A DNA stretch of 64,000 nucleotides from an uncultured Alphaproteobacteria bacterium. Lineage in GTDB: Bacteria > Pseudomonadota > Alphaproteobacteria > HIMB59. Under the pieces are notes generated by a model. That model searched no databases and was not told the origin of the DNA. It saw nothing but the letters and a program-made list of their open reading frames with translations. Position numbers and translations under genes: made by a program. The stretch lies in contig CABYGG010000001.1 of NCBI GenBank assembly GCA_902518505.1, positions 124,001 to 188,000 on the forward strand. The letters run 5' to 3'. This document shows positions 18,954 through 29,313 of this stretch, piece after piece; the first letter of the stretch is position 1; every line of letters begins with the position of its first letter.

Positions 18954-19924
18954 CATACAGAGCAAGTGTTTCACTCGCTATAGCTCAATCCATGAGAAAA
19001 GATCAAAAAGTTTTTTTTATTGGCGAAGACGTAGGTGCTGCGGGTGGAGTATTTAAAGCGACCGTCGGTCTCTTAGAGGAGTTTGGTAAAGAGAGAGTCA
19101 TGGATGCACCAATTTCAGAACAGGCGATTTTAGGTGCAGCTATGGGTGCAGCAATGACAGGCTTAAGACCAATAGCAGAAATAATGTTTTCAGATTTTTT
19201 AGCTGTCTGTTGGGATATTGTGGCAAATCAAATTGCTAAAACTAGATATATGTCAGATGGCCAAATCAACATTCCATTGGTCATTAGGACCGCAAACGGT
19301 GGAGGGTCAAAATTTGGTGCACAACATTCTCAAAGTTTAGAGAATTGGTCTATGATGATACCAGGTTTAAAAGTAGTCGCACCAAGCTGCCCTAGTGACG
19401 TGTTGGGTTTGATGGATAGTGCTGTAAAGGACCCTGATCCCGTTATATTTTATGAACATAAATCACTTTATGCATTTAAAGAAGAAATTGAACAAACTGA
19501 TATATCCATTCCTATCGGGGAGGCTAATACGCTTCACGAGGGAAAAGATATTACTATTATTGGTTTAGCTTTAATGGCACAAAGAGCAAAAGAGGCTGCA
19601 TTAATTTTGAGAGACAAACACGATATTAATGCAAAGGTAATCGATCTCAGATCTCTAGTGCCCCTAGATTTACAAACAATAAAAAAATCTGTAATCGAGA
19701 CTGGTCATGTCTTGACAGTAGAAGAAAATCCAAGACTTTGTGGATGGGGAGCGGAAATATCATCTTTAATCTCAGAACATTGTTTTAAAAATTTAAAAGG
19801 CCCTGTCACTAGAGTAACTACACCACATGTACCTTTACCAAGTGCTGACATACTCGAAGATAATACAATTCCCTCAGTGGAACTAATTGTAAAAGAGGTT
19901 ATAAAAAAACTAAAAGGAGAATAA
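18941..19924 (+). CDS. ThDP-dependent dehydrogenase E1 component beta subunit
   Basis: FFIGEDVGAAGGVFKAT, DAPISEQAILGAAMGAAMTGLRPIAEIMFSDF. Confidence 0.92.
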   Translation: MAQLTYRASVSLAIAQSMRKDQKVFFIGEDVGAAGGVFKATVGLLEEFGKERVMDAPISEQAILGAAMGAAMTGLRPIAEIMFSDFLAVCWDIVANQIAKTRYMSDGQINIPLVIRTANGGGSKFGAQHSQSLENWSMMIPGLKVVAPSCPSDVLGLMDSAVKDPDPVIFYEHKSLYAFKEEIEQTDISIPIGEANTLHEGKDITIIGLALMAQRAKEAALILRDKHDINAKVIDLRSLVPLDLQTIKKSVIETGHVLTVEENPRLCGWGAEISSLISEHCFKNLKGPVTRVTTPHVPLPSADILEDNTIPSVELIVKEVIKKLKGE

Positions 19925-19926
19925 TT

Positions 19927-20154
19927 ATGGAAATAATAATGCCATCCCTTGGAGAAACTGTTGACGAGGGAAAAGTAGTAAAGTGGCTTAAAAAAGTCGG
20001 AGATGAAATTAAAGAAGGAGATATACTCTGCGAAGTTGAGACTGATAAGACAGCTGCTGAGATACCTTCAACAGTTAATGGAAAATTAACAGAGATAATT
20101 GCACAAGAAGGAGACACGATCCCTGTAGGTGGTAAAATTGCCACTGTAGAATAA
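19927..20154 (+). CDS. Free-standing lipoyl domain protein
   Basis: 75 aa; MPSLGETVDEGKVVKWLKKVGDEIKEGDILCEVETDKTAAEIPSTVNGKL...; lipoyl-Lys motif ETDKT; no E2 catalytic domain follows. Confidence 0.88.
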   Translation: MEIIMPSLGETVDEGKVVKWLKKVGDEIKEGDILCEVETDKTAAEIPSTVNGKLTEIIAQEGDTIPVGGKIATVE

Positions 20155-20178
20155 GAATTAAAACTGTTATAAATATTT

Positions 20179-21636
20179 ATGGAAATTAAAGACTCAAAAT
20201 TTTATAGAGATAAGTGCTACATTAACGGTGAATGGGTTAATGCCGTCTCAGGTGAGACAATATCTGTTAACAATCCAGCTAACTTGAAAGAGATCGGCAC
20301 TGTACCTAAGTGCGGAACATCTGAAACTAGAAATGCTATAGAAGCAGCAAATAATGCCTGGCCTGAATGGAGGGCAAAATCTGCACGTCAAAGATCAGAA
20401 ATACTCAGAAAATGGTTTGATTTAATGATTGAAAATAAAGAGGAATTAGCTCAAATCATGACAGTTGAACAAGGAAAACCAATAAATGAGTCACGCGGAG
20501 AAATAGGCTATGGAGCCTCTTTTGTAGAATGGTTCTCAGAAGAAGCAAAGAGGGTTTATGGAGATACAATTCCAGATCCCATGACCGATCGAAGAATTGT
20601 TGTTTTGAAGCAACCAGTTGGTGTAGTGGCATCTATTACACCATGGAATTTTCCTAATGCTATGATTACAAGAAAATGTGCACCAGCTTTAGCTGTTGGG
20701 TGCCCAGTTGTAATTAAACCAGCAAGTCAAACTCCTTATTCTGCACTCGCACTAGCTGTTTTGGCTGAGGAGGCAGGTTTCCCAAAAGGAACTTTAAATG
20801 TAATTACTGGAAAGGCCTCTGAAATCGGAGAGGAATTAGCCACAAATCCAATTGTCAGAAAATTATCTTTTACAGGTTCAACAGAAATTGGAAAAATACT
20901 TTTACAGAAATGTTCTGGAACTGTAAAAAAAGTCTCAATGGAACTTGGTGGTCACGCACCCTTCATTGTATTTAATGATGCAAATATTGATGATGCAGTT
21001 GCGGGTGCAATCCAAAGCAAATTTAGAAATACAGGACAAACTTGTGTTTGTGCAAATAGAATTTATGTCCAAGAAAAAGTTCATGATGAGTTCTGTTCAA
21101 AATTTGTTGATGCTGTCTCTAAAATAAAAGTAGGAGATGGTTTAAATGAGGAAAATGCCTCTGGACCCATGATTGATGAGCACTCTTTAAGTAAAGTAGA
21201 GGAGCATGTCCAAGATGCATTGCAATATGGCGCAAAAGTTGCAATTGGTGGATCTAAACATTCTTTGGGAATGAACTTTTATCAGCCTACAATCCTCACT
21301 GAAGTCCCACCAGAAGCAAAAATTACAACTGAAGAAACATTTGGGCCAGTGGCTCCAATATACAAATTTAAAGATGAAAAAGAAGTAATTAAACTCGCAA
21401 ATAACTCACCATATGGACTTGCATCCTATTTTTATTCCAGAGATATCGGAAGAATATGGAGAGTTGCTGAGGCACTTGAATACGGAATGGTTGGAGTCAA
21501 TACTGGATTAACTTCAAAAGCAGAGGCACCATTTGGAGGAATAAAAGAGTCTGGTCTTGGCAGAGAAGGCTCAAAGTATGGAATTGATGATTTTATTGAA
21601 ATAAAATACATCAATATGTGCGGCCTAGACAAATAA
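20179..21636 (+). CDS. NAD(P)-dependent aldehyde dehydrogenase (succinate-semialdehyde dehydrogenase-like)
   Basis: ITPWNFPNAMITRKCAPALA, FTGSTEIGK, ELGGHAPFIVF, NTGQTCVCANR. Confidence 0.9.
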   Translation: MEIKDSKFYRDKCYINGEWVNAVSGETISVNNPANLKEIGTVPKCGTSETRNAIEAANNAWPEWRAKSARQRSEILRKWFDLMIENKEELAQIMTVEQGKPINESRGEIGYGASFVEWFSEEAKRVYGDTIPDPMTDRRIVVLKQPVGVVASITPWNFPNAMITRKCAPALAVGCPVVIKPASQTPYSALALAVLAEEAGFPKGTLNVITGKASEIGEELATNPIVRKLSFTGSTEIGKILLQKCSGTVKKVSMELGGHAPFIVFNDANIDDAVAGAIQSKFRNTGQTCVCANRIYVQEKVHDEFCSKFVDAVSKIKVGDGLNEENASGPMIDEHSLSKVEEHVQDALQYGAKVAIGGSKHSLGMNFYQPTILTEVPPEAKITTEETFGPVAPIYKFKDEKEVIKLANNSPYGLASYFYSRDIGRIWRVAEALEYGMVGVNTGLTSKAEAPFGGIKESGLGREGSKYGIDDFIEIKYINMCGLDK

Positions 21637-21645
21637 TTCATATTT

Positions 21646-22803
21646 ATGAACAAAGTCTTTAATGTTGGCTTAATAGGATGTGGTCATATTTCTGAAACAT
21701 ATTTTAGAGGACATGATTATTTTAATAATTTTCGCATAATTAAATGTGCTGATATTAATCATGAAAATTCTAAAAAATGTGCCGAAACTTATAATATAAA
21801 CTCTTGTTCTGTTGATGAAATATTAAATGATAGTGAAGTCGATATTATTTTAAATTTAACTATTCCAAAGGCTCATTACGAGGTAGCAAAAAATTCGCTG
21901 GAGAGTGGTAAACATGTTTATAGTGAGAAACCAATGGCTGTAAATTTTTTAGATGGTGAAAATCTCTTAAAATTATCTAAAAGTAAAAACTTATACATTG
22001 GCAATGCTCCTGATACTTTTTTGGGTGGTGGAATTCAAAAATCTATTGAATTAATAAATGATAATAAAATTGGAAATGTTCGACTTGGAAATGCGATTTT
22101 TGCTTATCCAGGAGTTCAATCTTATCATCCCAATCCTGAACCATGGTTTGCAAATAATGAAGGTGGCCCAGTTATAGATATGGGACCATACTATTTAACA
22201 GCTTTAGTAAATTTACTTGGCCCTGCTAAAAGCGTTCATGGTATTTCTACCAAAGTTTTCGATAAAAGAGTTATAGGCATAGGTCCAAAAAAAGATCAGG
22301 AGTTTGATGTGGAATGTCAAACTAGCTATTTAGTTAATTTAGAATTTCATAATGGGGCTTTAATTCAAATAACTTTATCGTTTGATGTTGTAGCTCACCA
22401 ACGTAATCACATAGAGCTTTACGGCGATAAAGGTTCTATGATTGTGCCTGATCCAAATATGTTTGGAGGCTCAGTATACACAAGTACTGATGATAGTGGT
22501 GTTTGGCAAGAACACAAAACTGATGATATGCCCCTTGGTAAAATTAATATTACATCTCATAGCGGTAGGGCTAATGAGTCGCCAACTAATGCGAACTACC
22601 GTGGTGTCGGATTAGCTGAAATGGCATACTGTATTGATAATGAACTTGAACACAGATGTAGCGGAGAATTATCGTTACACGTTTTGGATATTATTCAATC
22701 AACAATGAAGGCAGCAGACACCAAAACACCCCAAGAGATAAAGACTACTTTTAAGAAGACAGATTATTTTTCACAAGAGGAAATACAAAAAATTCTTAAG
22801 TAA
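21646..22803 (+). CDS. Gfo/Idh/MocA family oxidoreductase
   Basis: NVGLIGCGHISETYF; SEKPMAVNF; GGPVIDMGPYYLTALV. Confidence 0.88.
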   Translation: MNKVFNVGLIGCGHISETYFRGHDYFNNFRIIKCADINHENSKKCAETYNINSCSVDEILNDSEVDIILNLTIPKAHYEVAKNSLESGKHVYSEKPMAVNFLDGENLLKLSKSKNLYIGNAPDTFLGGGIQKSIELINDNKIGNVRLGNAIFAYPGVQSYHPNPEPWFANNEGGPVIDMGPYYLTALVNLLGPAKSVHGISTKVFDKRVIGIGPKKDQEFDVECQTSYLVNLEFHNGALIQITLSFDVVAHQRNHIELYGDKGSMIVPDPNMFGGSVYTSTDDSGVWQEHKTDDMPLGKINITSHSGRANESPTNANYRGVGLAEMAYCIDNELEHRCSGELSLHVLDIIQSTMKAADTKTPQEIKTTFKKTDYFSQEEIQKILK

Positions 22804-22837
22804 TTACAATAATTCCTCTAGACTTAATTTTCATTAA

Positions 22838-23800
22838 ATGAAATTTGATAATACAAAAAAAATTCTTGTAATAGGGAGAGCAGGATTAGATATTTATCCA
22901 GAGCCACCCGGTACAAAAATCTCCGATGTAAATAACTTTTCTTCTCATTTAGGGGGCTCGGCGGCAAATACTTGTGTTGCTCTATCGAACTTGGGTGTCA
23001 GCACTGATTTACTTACTTGTATATCTGACGATGCAATCGGAGAATACATAATTAACAAACTTAATGAATTCAAAGTTGGTGTAGAACACTGCAGAAAAGT
23101 TAATAAATCATTTCAAACACAAATAGCTGTTGTTGAAACTATTTTAAAAAATAACCAATCTATTCTTTACAGAAGTAATCCTTGTGATCTACAACTTAAT
23201 AAGGAGGATATTAATAAAATTAATTTTAATAATTACTCTGCAGTATTCATCTCTGGAACTGCGCTTTCAGGAGAACCTTCAAGGAATGCTGTTTTGGTTG
23301 CCTCAAAACTAACTTCAGATCTCAAGATACCATTAATAATCGATCTTGATTATCGGCCTTACAACTGGGAGTCTGATACAATCAAATCAGATGTTTATAA
23401 GGAAATTATGAATGAAATGGATATTATCATTGGAAACGATTTGGAATTTAATGTGGCTGATAATTCCACAAATGGACTTGAATTAGCAAAAGTGTATATT
23501 AAAAAAAAACCATCAGTGATTGTCTATAAAATGGGCGAAGAGGGATCTAAAGTATTTACTAAAGAAAATGAGAGCCAATACGGGACATTCAATGTCGAAG
23601 CTATTAAACCCACAGGTGCAGGCGACGCATTCAATGGAGGTTTTATAAGCTCCCTATACAATGGCCTTAGTTTAGAGGATGCAGTAATTCGGGGTTCCGC
23701 AAATGCTGCAATAGTTGTAACAAGAGTAGGTTGTTCCTCAGCTATGCCCAACAATCAGGAATTAGAAAAATTTATTAACCAAAATCAAAAGGAGTTATAG
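22838..23800 (+). CDS. iolC: PfkB family kinase, 5-dehydro-2-deoxygluconokinase-like
   Basis: VIGRAGLDIYPEPPGTKISDVNNFSSHLGGSAANTCVALSNLG; PTGAGDAFNGGF; next to iolB. Confidence 0.75.
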   Translation: MKFDNTKKILVIGRAGLDIYPEPPGTKISDVNNFSSHLGGSAANTCVALSNLGVSTDLLTCISDDAIGEYIINKLNEFKVGVEHCRKVNKSFQTQIAVVETILKNNQSILYRSNPCDLQLNKEDINKINFNNYSAVFISGTALSGEPSRNAVLVASKLTSDLKIPLIIDLDYRPYNWESDTIKSDVYKEIMNEMDIIIGNDLEFNVADNSTNGLELAKVYIKKKPSVIVYKMGEEGSKVFTKENESQYGTFNVEAIKPTGAGDAFNGGFISSLYNGLSLEDAVIRGSANAAIVVTRVGCSSAMPNNQELEKFINQNQKEL

Positions 23801-24643
23801 ATGCACATCCCTTATTCAGATAATAAAAATCAAGCTTTATTTGGAGAAACAAATGAAACAGTACCCTTAGTTTATTTTAATATTATCAATTTAAAAAAAG
23901 GTGAGTCCTATGAATACCAACTATCAAAACATGAAAGTAGCGTAGTTCCAGCAACAGGTATCGTCGAGATTACCGTGGAGGATAATAAGTTAGGACAGAT
24001 TGGAAAAAGAACAACTGACGTATGGGATGGTGAACCTGAGGGTAGTTATATTCCTACAAATTCAAAATGTAAAATTACTTGTTTATCTGACTCCTCTGAG
24101 TGTTTCATAGCTGGTGGAATTTATGAAAAAAAATTAGAGCCATTTCTCGTTTTAAAAGAAGAACTAGATGTTGTTCAATATGGCTCAGACGATACAAAAA
24201 CTCACAGAAAAATTAAACATATCTTGGGTGCGAAACATCATGATCAAGTTGGTCGATTATTAGTAAATGAATTATATACTGTTGGCGCTGGAGGGTGGTC
24301 AGGCTTCCCTCCTCACAAACACGACACAGATGATCTCCCTCAAGAAACACGGCATGATGAAGTTTATAACTATCGATTTAAACCAGGACATGGTTTTGGT
24401 GTTCAAATTATGCAATCAGAAGATGAAAAAGAGGGTCACGGTTATCAACTTTTTAATGGCTCTACTATTGCAATAAATAAAGGATATCATCCATGTGTGG
24501 TTGCCCCAGGATATGAGATGTATTATTTTACAATCCTAGTAGGTCTTTCTCAAAGATCACTTATTCAATCTTTCCAAAAAACCCATGCTTACCAATTAGA
24601 AACAATCCCAGGTATTAAGGATATGATAGCAAAATATAAATGA
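23801..24643 (+). CDS. iolB: 5-deoxy-glucuronate isomerase
   Basis: GGWSGFPPHKHD, RHDEVYNYRFKPGHGFGVQIM, INKGYHPCVVAPGYEMYYFTILVG are typical of IolB. Confidence 0.87.
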   Translation: MHIPYSDNKNQALFGETNETVPLVYFNIINLKKGESYEYQLSKHESSVVPATGIVEITVEDNKLGQIGKRTTDVWDGEPEGSYIPTNSKCKITCLSDSSECFIAGGIYEKKLEPFLVLKEELDVVQYGSDDTKTHRKIKHILGAKHHDQVGRLLVNELYTVGAGGWSGFPPHKHDTDDLPQETRHDEVYNYRFKPGHGFGVQIMQSEDEKEGHGYQLFNGSTIAINKGYHPCVVAPGYEMYYFTILVGLSQRSLIQSFQKTHAYQLETIPGIKDMIAKYK

Positions 24644-25470
24644 CGATAGCTAGCCTCTCAGAAGTTTTACAAGAAGCAAAAAAAAATAATTATGCCATTG
24701 CAGGATTAGTGGTACTAGGTTGGGAGGATGCAAGATGTTATGCAGAAACAGCCGAAGAGCTCAAGGTGCCTGTGATTCTTCAAGCAGGACCAGGTTGTAG
24801 AGCGAATACACCTCTGCCAGTTTTAGGTAAAATGTTTAGATACTTGGCTGAGCAATCATCTAGTCCAATAGTTTGTCATTTAGATCATGGTTATACTAAA
24901 GAAGAGTGTTTAGAGGCAATTGACAACGGATTTACATCTGTAATGTTTGATGGATCCAAGCTTTCACTTAATGAAAACGTTGATAAAACAAGTGAAATCG
25001 TTGAATTAGCTCATAAACAAAATATTTCCGTTGAGGGAGAAATTGGATTTGTTGGTTACAATGATGGTGCTAAGTCACAAAGCACAGATCCAGAAGAAGC
25101 GAAGACATTTGCTGAATTAACCAAATGTGATGCTATGGCGATAAGTGCAGGAAACGTACACTTACAGACAAACAAATCCTCTTCTATTGATATGCAAGTC
25201 ATAAAGAAGATAGAAACCTTAACTGAAGTACCATTGGTGCTTCACGGAAGTAGCGGTATCGACGATACACTTAAAAGAACGATAGCAAATACAACGAATG
25301 TTTGTAAGTTTAATATCGGCACTGAACTTAGAAAAACTTTCGGCGATACTTTAAGAGAGGAAATTGCAAAAGATCCAAATACTTATGACCGTATTAAATT
25401 AATCAATTCAACTATTCCAAGATTAAAAGAAGTAACAAAAAAAGTTTTAGAGAATATTTCAAAAATTTAA
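24640..25470 (+). CDS. Class II ketose-bisphosphate aldolase (IolJ/FbaA-like)
   Basis: PIVCHLDHGYTKEECLEAIDNGFTSVMFDGSKLS; VEGEIGFVG; LVLHGSSGI. Confidence 0.88.
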   Translation: MTIASLSEVLQEAKKNNYAIAGLVVLGWEDARCYAETAEELKVPVILQAGPGCRANTPLPVLGKMFRYLAEQSSSPIVCHLDHGYTKEECLEAIDNGFTSVMFDGSKLSLNENVDKTSEIVELAHKQNISVEGEIGFVGYNDGAKSQSTDPEEAKTFAELTKCDAMAISAGNVHLQTNKSSSIDMQVIKKIETLTEVPLVLHGSSGIDDTLKRTIANTTNVCKFNIGTELRKTFGDTLREEIAKDPNTYDRIKLINSTIPRLKEVTKKVLENISKI

Positions 25471-25476
25471 TCATTC

Positions 25477-26430
25477 ATGATTAAATCGCACACAATTGAA
25501 AATAAGTTTTTAAGAGTTAAGACTCTCAATATTGGTGCAACATTATTTGAAGTTTTTTATAAAAAGAAAAAAATCAATTTAATTCTAAATTTAGGAAATA
25601 TCTCATCATATAAAAATAATAAAAATTACTTAGGCGCAACATGTGGCAGGTATGCAAATAGAATAAAAAAAGCTCAATTTCAGATCAAAGGAGTAAAATA
25701 CAAATTAACTAGAAATGAGGGAAAAAATATACTACATGGTGGTAAAAAAGGGTTTGACTCAAAAATTTGGCAAGTTAAGAGCTTCTCCAAATCTCATATT
25801 AGCTATTATTGTATATCACCAGATAAAGATCAGGGTTTCCCAGGAGAATTATATTCCAGTTGTGATTACTCAATTGCAAATTCGACTCTCAAAATCAATA
25901 TAAGTGCACAAACATCAAAAACTACTCACGTTAATTTGGTAAATCACGCCTATTGGAATTTAGATAAAATTAAAAAAGATATTTTTGATCACCACGTCCA
26001 AATCAATTCAAATCAGTACTTAGAAAATGACTCTGAAAATATACCTACTGGTAGGGTAATGAATGTAAAAGGAACACGTTTTGATTTTAAAAAATCAACT
26101 AGGATACGCGATAAATTTACTAATAAATTCAAGGGATTTGATGAAAATTTCATCATAAAAAAAAATTCTAAGTTTGCAGCTAAAATACAATCACCAAAAA
26201 GCAATATATCCCTAAAAATTTTTTCAAATCAACCTGGTGTTCAATTTTATACTGGTCAGCATTTAAAATATTCCAGTAATCGTATTAAAATAAAAAAATA
26301 TCAAGGTATGTGTTTTGAAACTCAGGGTTTTCCAAACGCACCCAATAATCGAAAATTTCCTTCAACGCAATTAAACCCATCACAAATCTATAAACACCAA
26401 ATTAAGTTTGAAATTGGAGAAATAGAATAA
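25477..26430 (+). CDS. Aldose 1-epimerase (GalM-like)
   Basis: GATCGRYANRIKKAQF, LHGGKKGFDSKIWQV, LVNHAYWNLD. Confidence 0.88.
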   Translation: MIKSHTIENKFLRVKTLNIGATLFEVFYKKKKINLILNLGNISSYKNNKNYLGATCGRYANRIKKAQFQIKGVKYKLTRNEGKNILHGGKKGFDSKIWQVKSFSKSHISYYCISPDKDQGFPGELYSSCDYSIANSTLKINISAQTSKTTHVNLVNHAYWNLDKIKKDIFDHHVQINSNQYLENDSENIPTGRVMNVKGTRFDFKKSTRIRDKFTNKFKGFDENFIIKKNSKFAAKIQSPKSNISLKIFSNQPGVQFYTGQHLKYSSNRIKIKKYQGMCFETQGFPNAPNNRKFPSTQLNPSQIYKHQIKFEIGEIE

Positions 26431-27435
26431 TTATTCGGTTTTTTCTCTTAATTTTATATTCAATGTATCAAAAAATATTTGAGGAACGCTAAAAGCAAAA
26501 TTATTTAAAAAAGCAACCGAACTAACTTGTATTTGATTTCCATCTAGCAATGGATCTATAAACTTTGATATTTGAACTTTTTCATCGACATAATTCCAAT
26601 CAAAAGTAGCATGAACACCTTTACCCTCAATATCGTAAAGATTTACAAAAATTATAGTTCCATTATTGAGTGTAAACCTAGCTTTTAAATCTGAAGAGTT
26701 AGGTAATTCTGTCTTAAGTATAAAGCCATTATGTTGAAGATCAGTTAATATATTTTGAGCATCAATAATTTTATCATTATCAATTTCATTAAATTGAGAG
26801 GTCAAATTTGTATGTTTTAGCTCTCCTTCTTTGACACTTAAGTTAATCATATTTTGATTATAAATTTGAATTGATTGAATTTGAGATTTACCAATATTTA
26901 TTAAATCGGTGGGCACCCAGTAGAAATCAGACACATCGGCGGTTAAGTTTGTTGAAACCAAATAAGATTGATTAGACTCAGGGGTCTTTATGTAAGATCC
27001 TGGGATATTATAATTATAAATACCAATATCTAGTGAATACAATACTACATCGTCTTCAGATTTTAATATTAATTGCATTTTATTTTCATCATCTAGACCC
27101 AATTTGTATAAAAGATCTTCACGATTAGTTTTAGCATCTAAAATATTTGCTTCACGAAGTTGAATAAAAAACCTACTTAAAAGCTCAGTATTTGCCGGAA
27201 AATTATTTGAGCTTGAAATAAGCCATTGATTATCAATGATTTCAATAACAGATTTTCCATTTTGATTAGAAAATTCAATGTATGCTATTTCTGGTAAAAC
27301 ATCATCAAAACTAGGAAATAATACTTCAGATGATGACTTGTTAGAGATATTTTTGCCATCAAAATACATACCAAGGGCAATAATTAAAAAACCAAAAGAT
27401 AGTAAAACCAATATTTTTAAATTTTTAATATACAT
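26431..27435 (-). CDS. DUF4340-like membrane-anchored protein associated with Gld ABC system
   Basis: 334 aa, single N-terminal TM, IEIIDNQWLISSSNNFPANTELLSRFFIQLREANILDAKTNREDLLYKLGLDD; abuts the GldG-like gene. Confidence 0.65.
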   Translation of the reverse strand: MYIKNLKILVLLSFGFLIIALGMYFDGKNISNKSSSEVLFPSFDDVLPEIAYIEFSNQNGKSVIEIIDNQWLISSSNNFPANTELLSRFFIQLREANILDAKTNREDLLYKLGLDDENKMQLILKSEDDVVLYSLDIGIYNYNIPGSYIKTPESNQSYLVSTNLTADVSDFYWVPTDLINIGKSQIQSIQIYNQNMINLSVKEGELKHTNLTSQFNEIDNDKIIDAQNILTDLQHNGFILKTELPNSSDLKARFTLNNGTIIFVNLYDIEGKGVHATFDWNYVDEKVQISKFIDPLLDGNQIQVSSVAFLNNFAFSVPQIFFDTLNIKLREKTE

Positions 27436-29313
27436 TTATCTGCTTTTTCTTTTTCTGATACCGAGTTGTCTTGGAATAAAAAACATTAGTAGAATTAAAA
27501 GAACAGGGATTAAAAAAGTATTTAATATGTTTATTTGATTTGCTAATCGATCTATATCTTTACTTAAATTTCTTCTAACTTCTCTTAGTTGTTTACGAGT
27601 ATTTTCTACTTGTAATTGAAAATTTGCTAATTCCATTAATTGTTTGTCAGATAAATTGACACTTTCTACATCTCTACCGCCTGATAAATTTTGAATTTGA
27701 TTTAATGTATTATCAAGTTGAGCTTGTAATTGCTGTTCTTGTCCTAGATACATCTGTTCTGCTTCTGCTTGAAGTTTTTGAACTACAACAAACGGTCTAA
27801 ATGGAGCTTCTTTGTTTCTCAGATCAATAAATTCATCATAACCTGTCATTGAGTCAAACACATTTGTAACTAAACTTCCATTATCAGATGTCGCCTCTAT
27901 TACATTGGTATCTAAAAACTTTTGAATTCTTGCCCAAAAGGCATTTCTTATAAAATCAGCGTCACTGAAAACTACCACATTTATATTTTTTGAGGATATT
28001 TCTAAATGATTATCATTTTTAAATTCAAAATCATTAAAATTACTTTTTGCAATACCACTTAATTTTACACCAAAGTCATAGCTAATACCTGTTGGCTGAA
28101 AATTATTAATGAGCTTAATTGGATCATGTACCTCTTTCATAGGTAGATCCATTGTTACCTCACTGGAGGACATAATAGGAGTGTAAGAAATTTCACTTTC
28201 ATCATTTAATGGGGAAAGACCACCTGGAGACACAAGTCTAATTAAAGATAAACCGTCTCCAATTTCTTCAGCTTGATTGATGAACTGTCCTCTGACTTCA
28301 GGCCAATTCAATTTCAACATAGTTTGCAAAGATGTATTTTCAGTAATGTTTTGTTGTGTTTGCAGTCTTGTTGCTTGAGCACCATCTAAAATAACATTGC
28401 TATTATAGTTAATATTGAGAGTTTTTAAGACATTTTCTAAATTTGATGATTTATTTGAATGGTCATTTTTCTCAAAAAATGGATCAACAAAAATAACTGA
28501 TTTTCCCCCATTCAAGATAAATTGTTCAACTGCATATTCAGTTTTGTCACTAATATCAGAGGGGTGATAAACTATTAATAAGTCTATACCCTCAAAACTC
28601 TCTATGTCTGTATCTAAAAACTCAAAATCATAAAAATAACTAAGCTCCTCAAGTATTGTGTATTCTCCTTGTCCAAGTTGATTATTTGGCATCATTGGTG
28701 GTGTAGTGTCTACCCATGATAAAAAACCAATCATTGGTTTTTTTGATCTATTAAGTTTGTATACAATGTCAGTTAATTGTTTTTCTAATGTGCCAGCTTT
28801 TGAGGGATCAAAAAAGGGAACAGTTTCTATGTCATCTGTTGTATTTGAAGCAATTAATCCAAAATATACTTTGGACCCTTCTTGATCTATAGGAAAACCC
28901 TGCACACCATATCTATTTACATAATCTTCATCATCTGAATAAGGCTCTGGTTCAATAAAGTTTAATTCAATTTTACCTGAGGCTAGATCTGAATATCTGT
29001 TTAATAGACCTTGAACTTGATTAGCATAATTTTGAATAATTGGAATATTTTTAGACAAGTCTCTGCTATACACAAAAGTAATTTTTAATGGCTCTTCTAT
29101 TTCGTCTATAACTCTCTTAGTACCACTTGAAAGAGTAAAAGTTTTGGTAGAGGTAAAATCAACTCCTAAATTAAAATTGATTTTTTGGATTATAAAATTA
29201 AAGGACAAAAATAAAATAACAGTGCTTAATATAGATACTATAAGATAGTTTTTTTGTAAAAATTTATTCATTAGTCTCGATTTAAAAATTTTATAATTGT
29301 TAAATAATTCCAA
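27436..29313 (-). CDS. GldG-like ABC-associated auxiliary membrane protein
   Basis: 625 aa; TM at both ends; LKITFVYSRDLSKNIPIIQNYANQVQGLLNRYSDLASGKIELNFIEPEP; GKSVIFVDPFFE. Confidence 0.82.
   Translation of the reverse strand: MELFNNYKIFKSRLMNKFLQKNYLIVSILSTVILFLSFNFIIQKINFNLGVDFTSTKTFTLSSGTKRVIDEIEEPLKITFVYSRDLSKNIPIIQNYANQVQGLLNRYSDLASGKIELNFIEPEPYSDDEDYVNRYGVQGFPIDQEGSKVYFGLIASNTTDDIETVPFFDPSKAGTLEKQLTDIVYKLNRSKKPMIGFLSWVDTTPPMMPNNQLGQGEYTILEELSYFYDFEFLDTDIESFEGIDLLIVYHPSDISDKTEYAVEQFILNGGKSVIFVDPFFEKNDHSNKSSNLENVLKTLNINYNSNVILDGAQATRLQTQQNITENTSLQTMLKLNWPEVRGQFINQAEEIGDGLSLIRLVSPGGLSPLNDESEISYTPIMSSSEVTMDLPMKEVHDPIKLINNFQPTGISYDFGVKLSGIAKSNFNDFEFKNDNHLEISSKNINVVVFSDADFIRNAFWARIQKFLDTNVIEATSDNGSLVTNVFDSMTGYDEFIDLRNKEAPFRPFVVVQKLQAEAEQMYLGQEQQLQAQLDNTLNQIQNLSGGRDVESVNLSDKQLMELANFQLQVENTRKQLREVRRNLSKDIDRLANQINILNTFLIPVLLILLMFFIPRQLGIRKRKSR

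Noticed and set aside
26425-26436. Palindrome GAATAATTATTC at a convergent gene junction
   Set aside because: Explained by both genes ending in GAA TAA (Glu-stop) with zero spacing; probably coincidence, no terminator stem.
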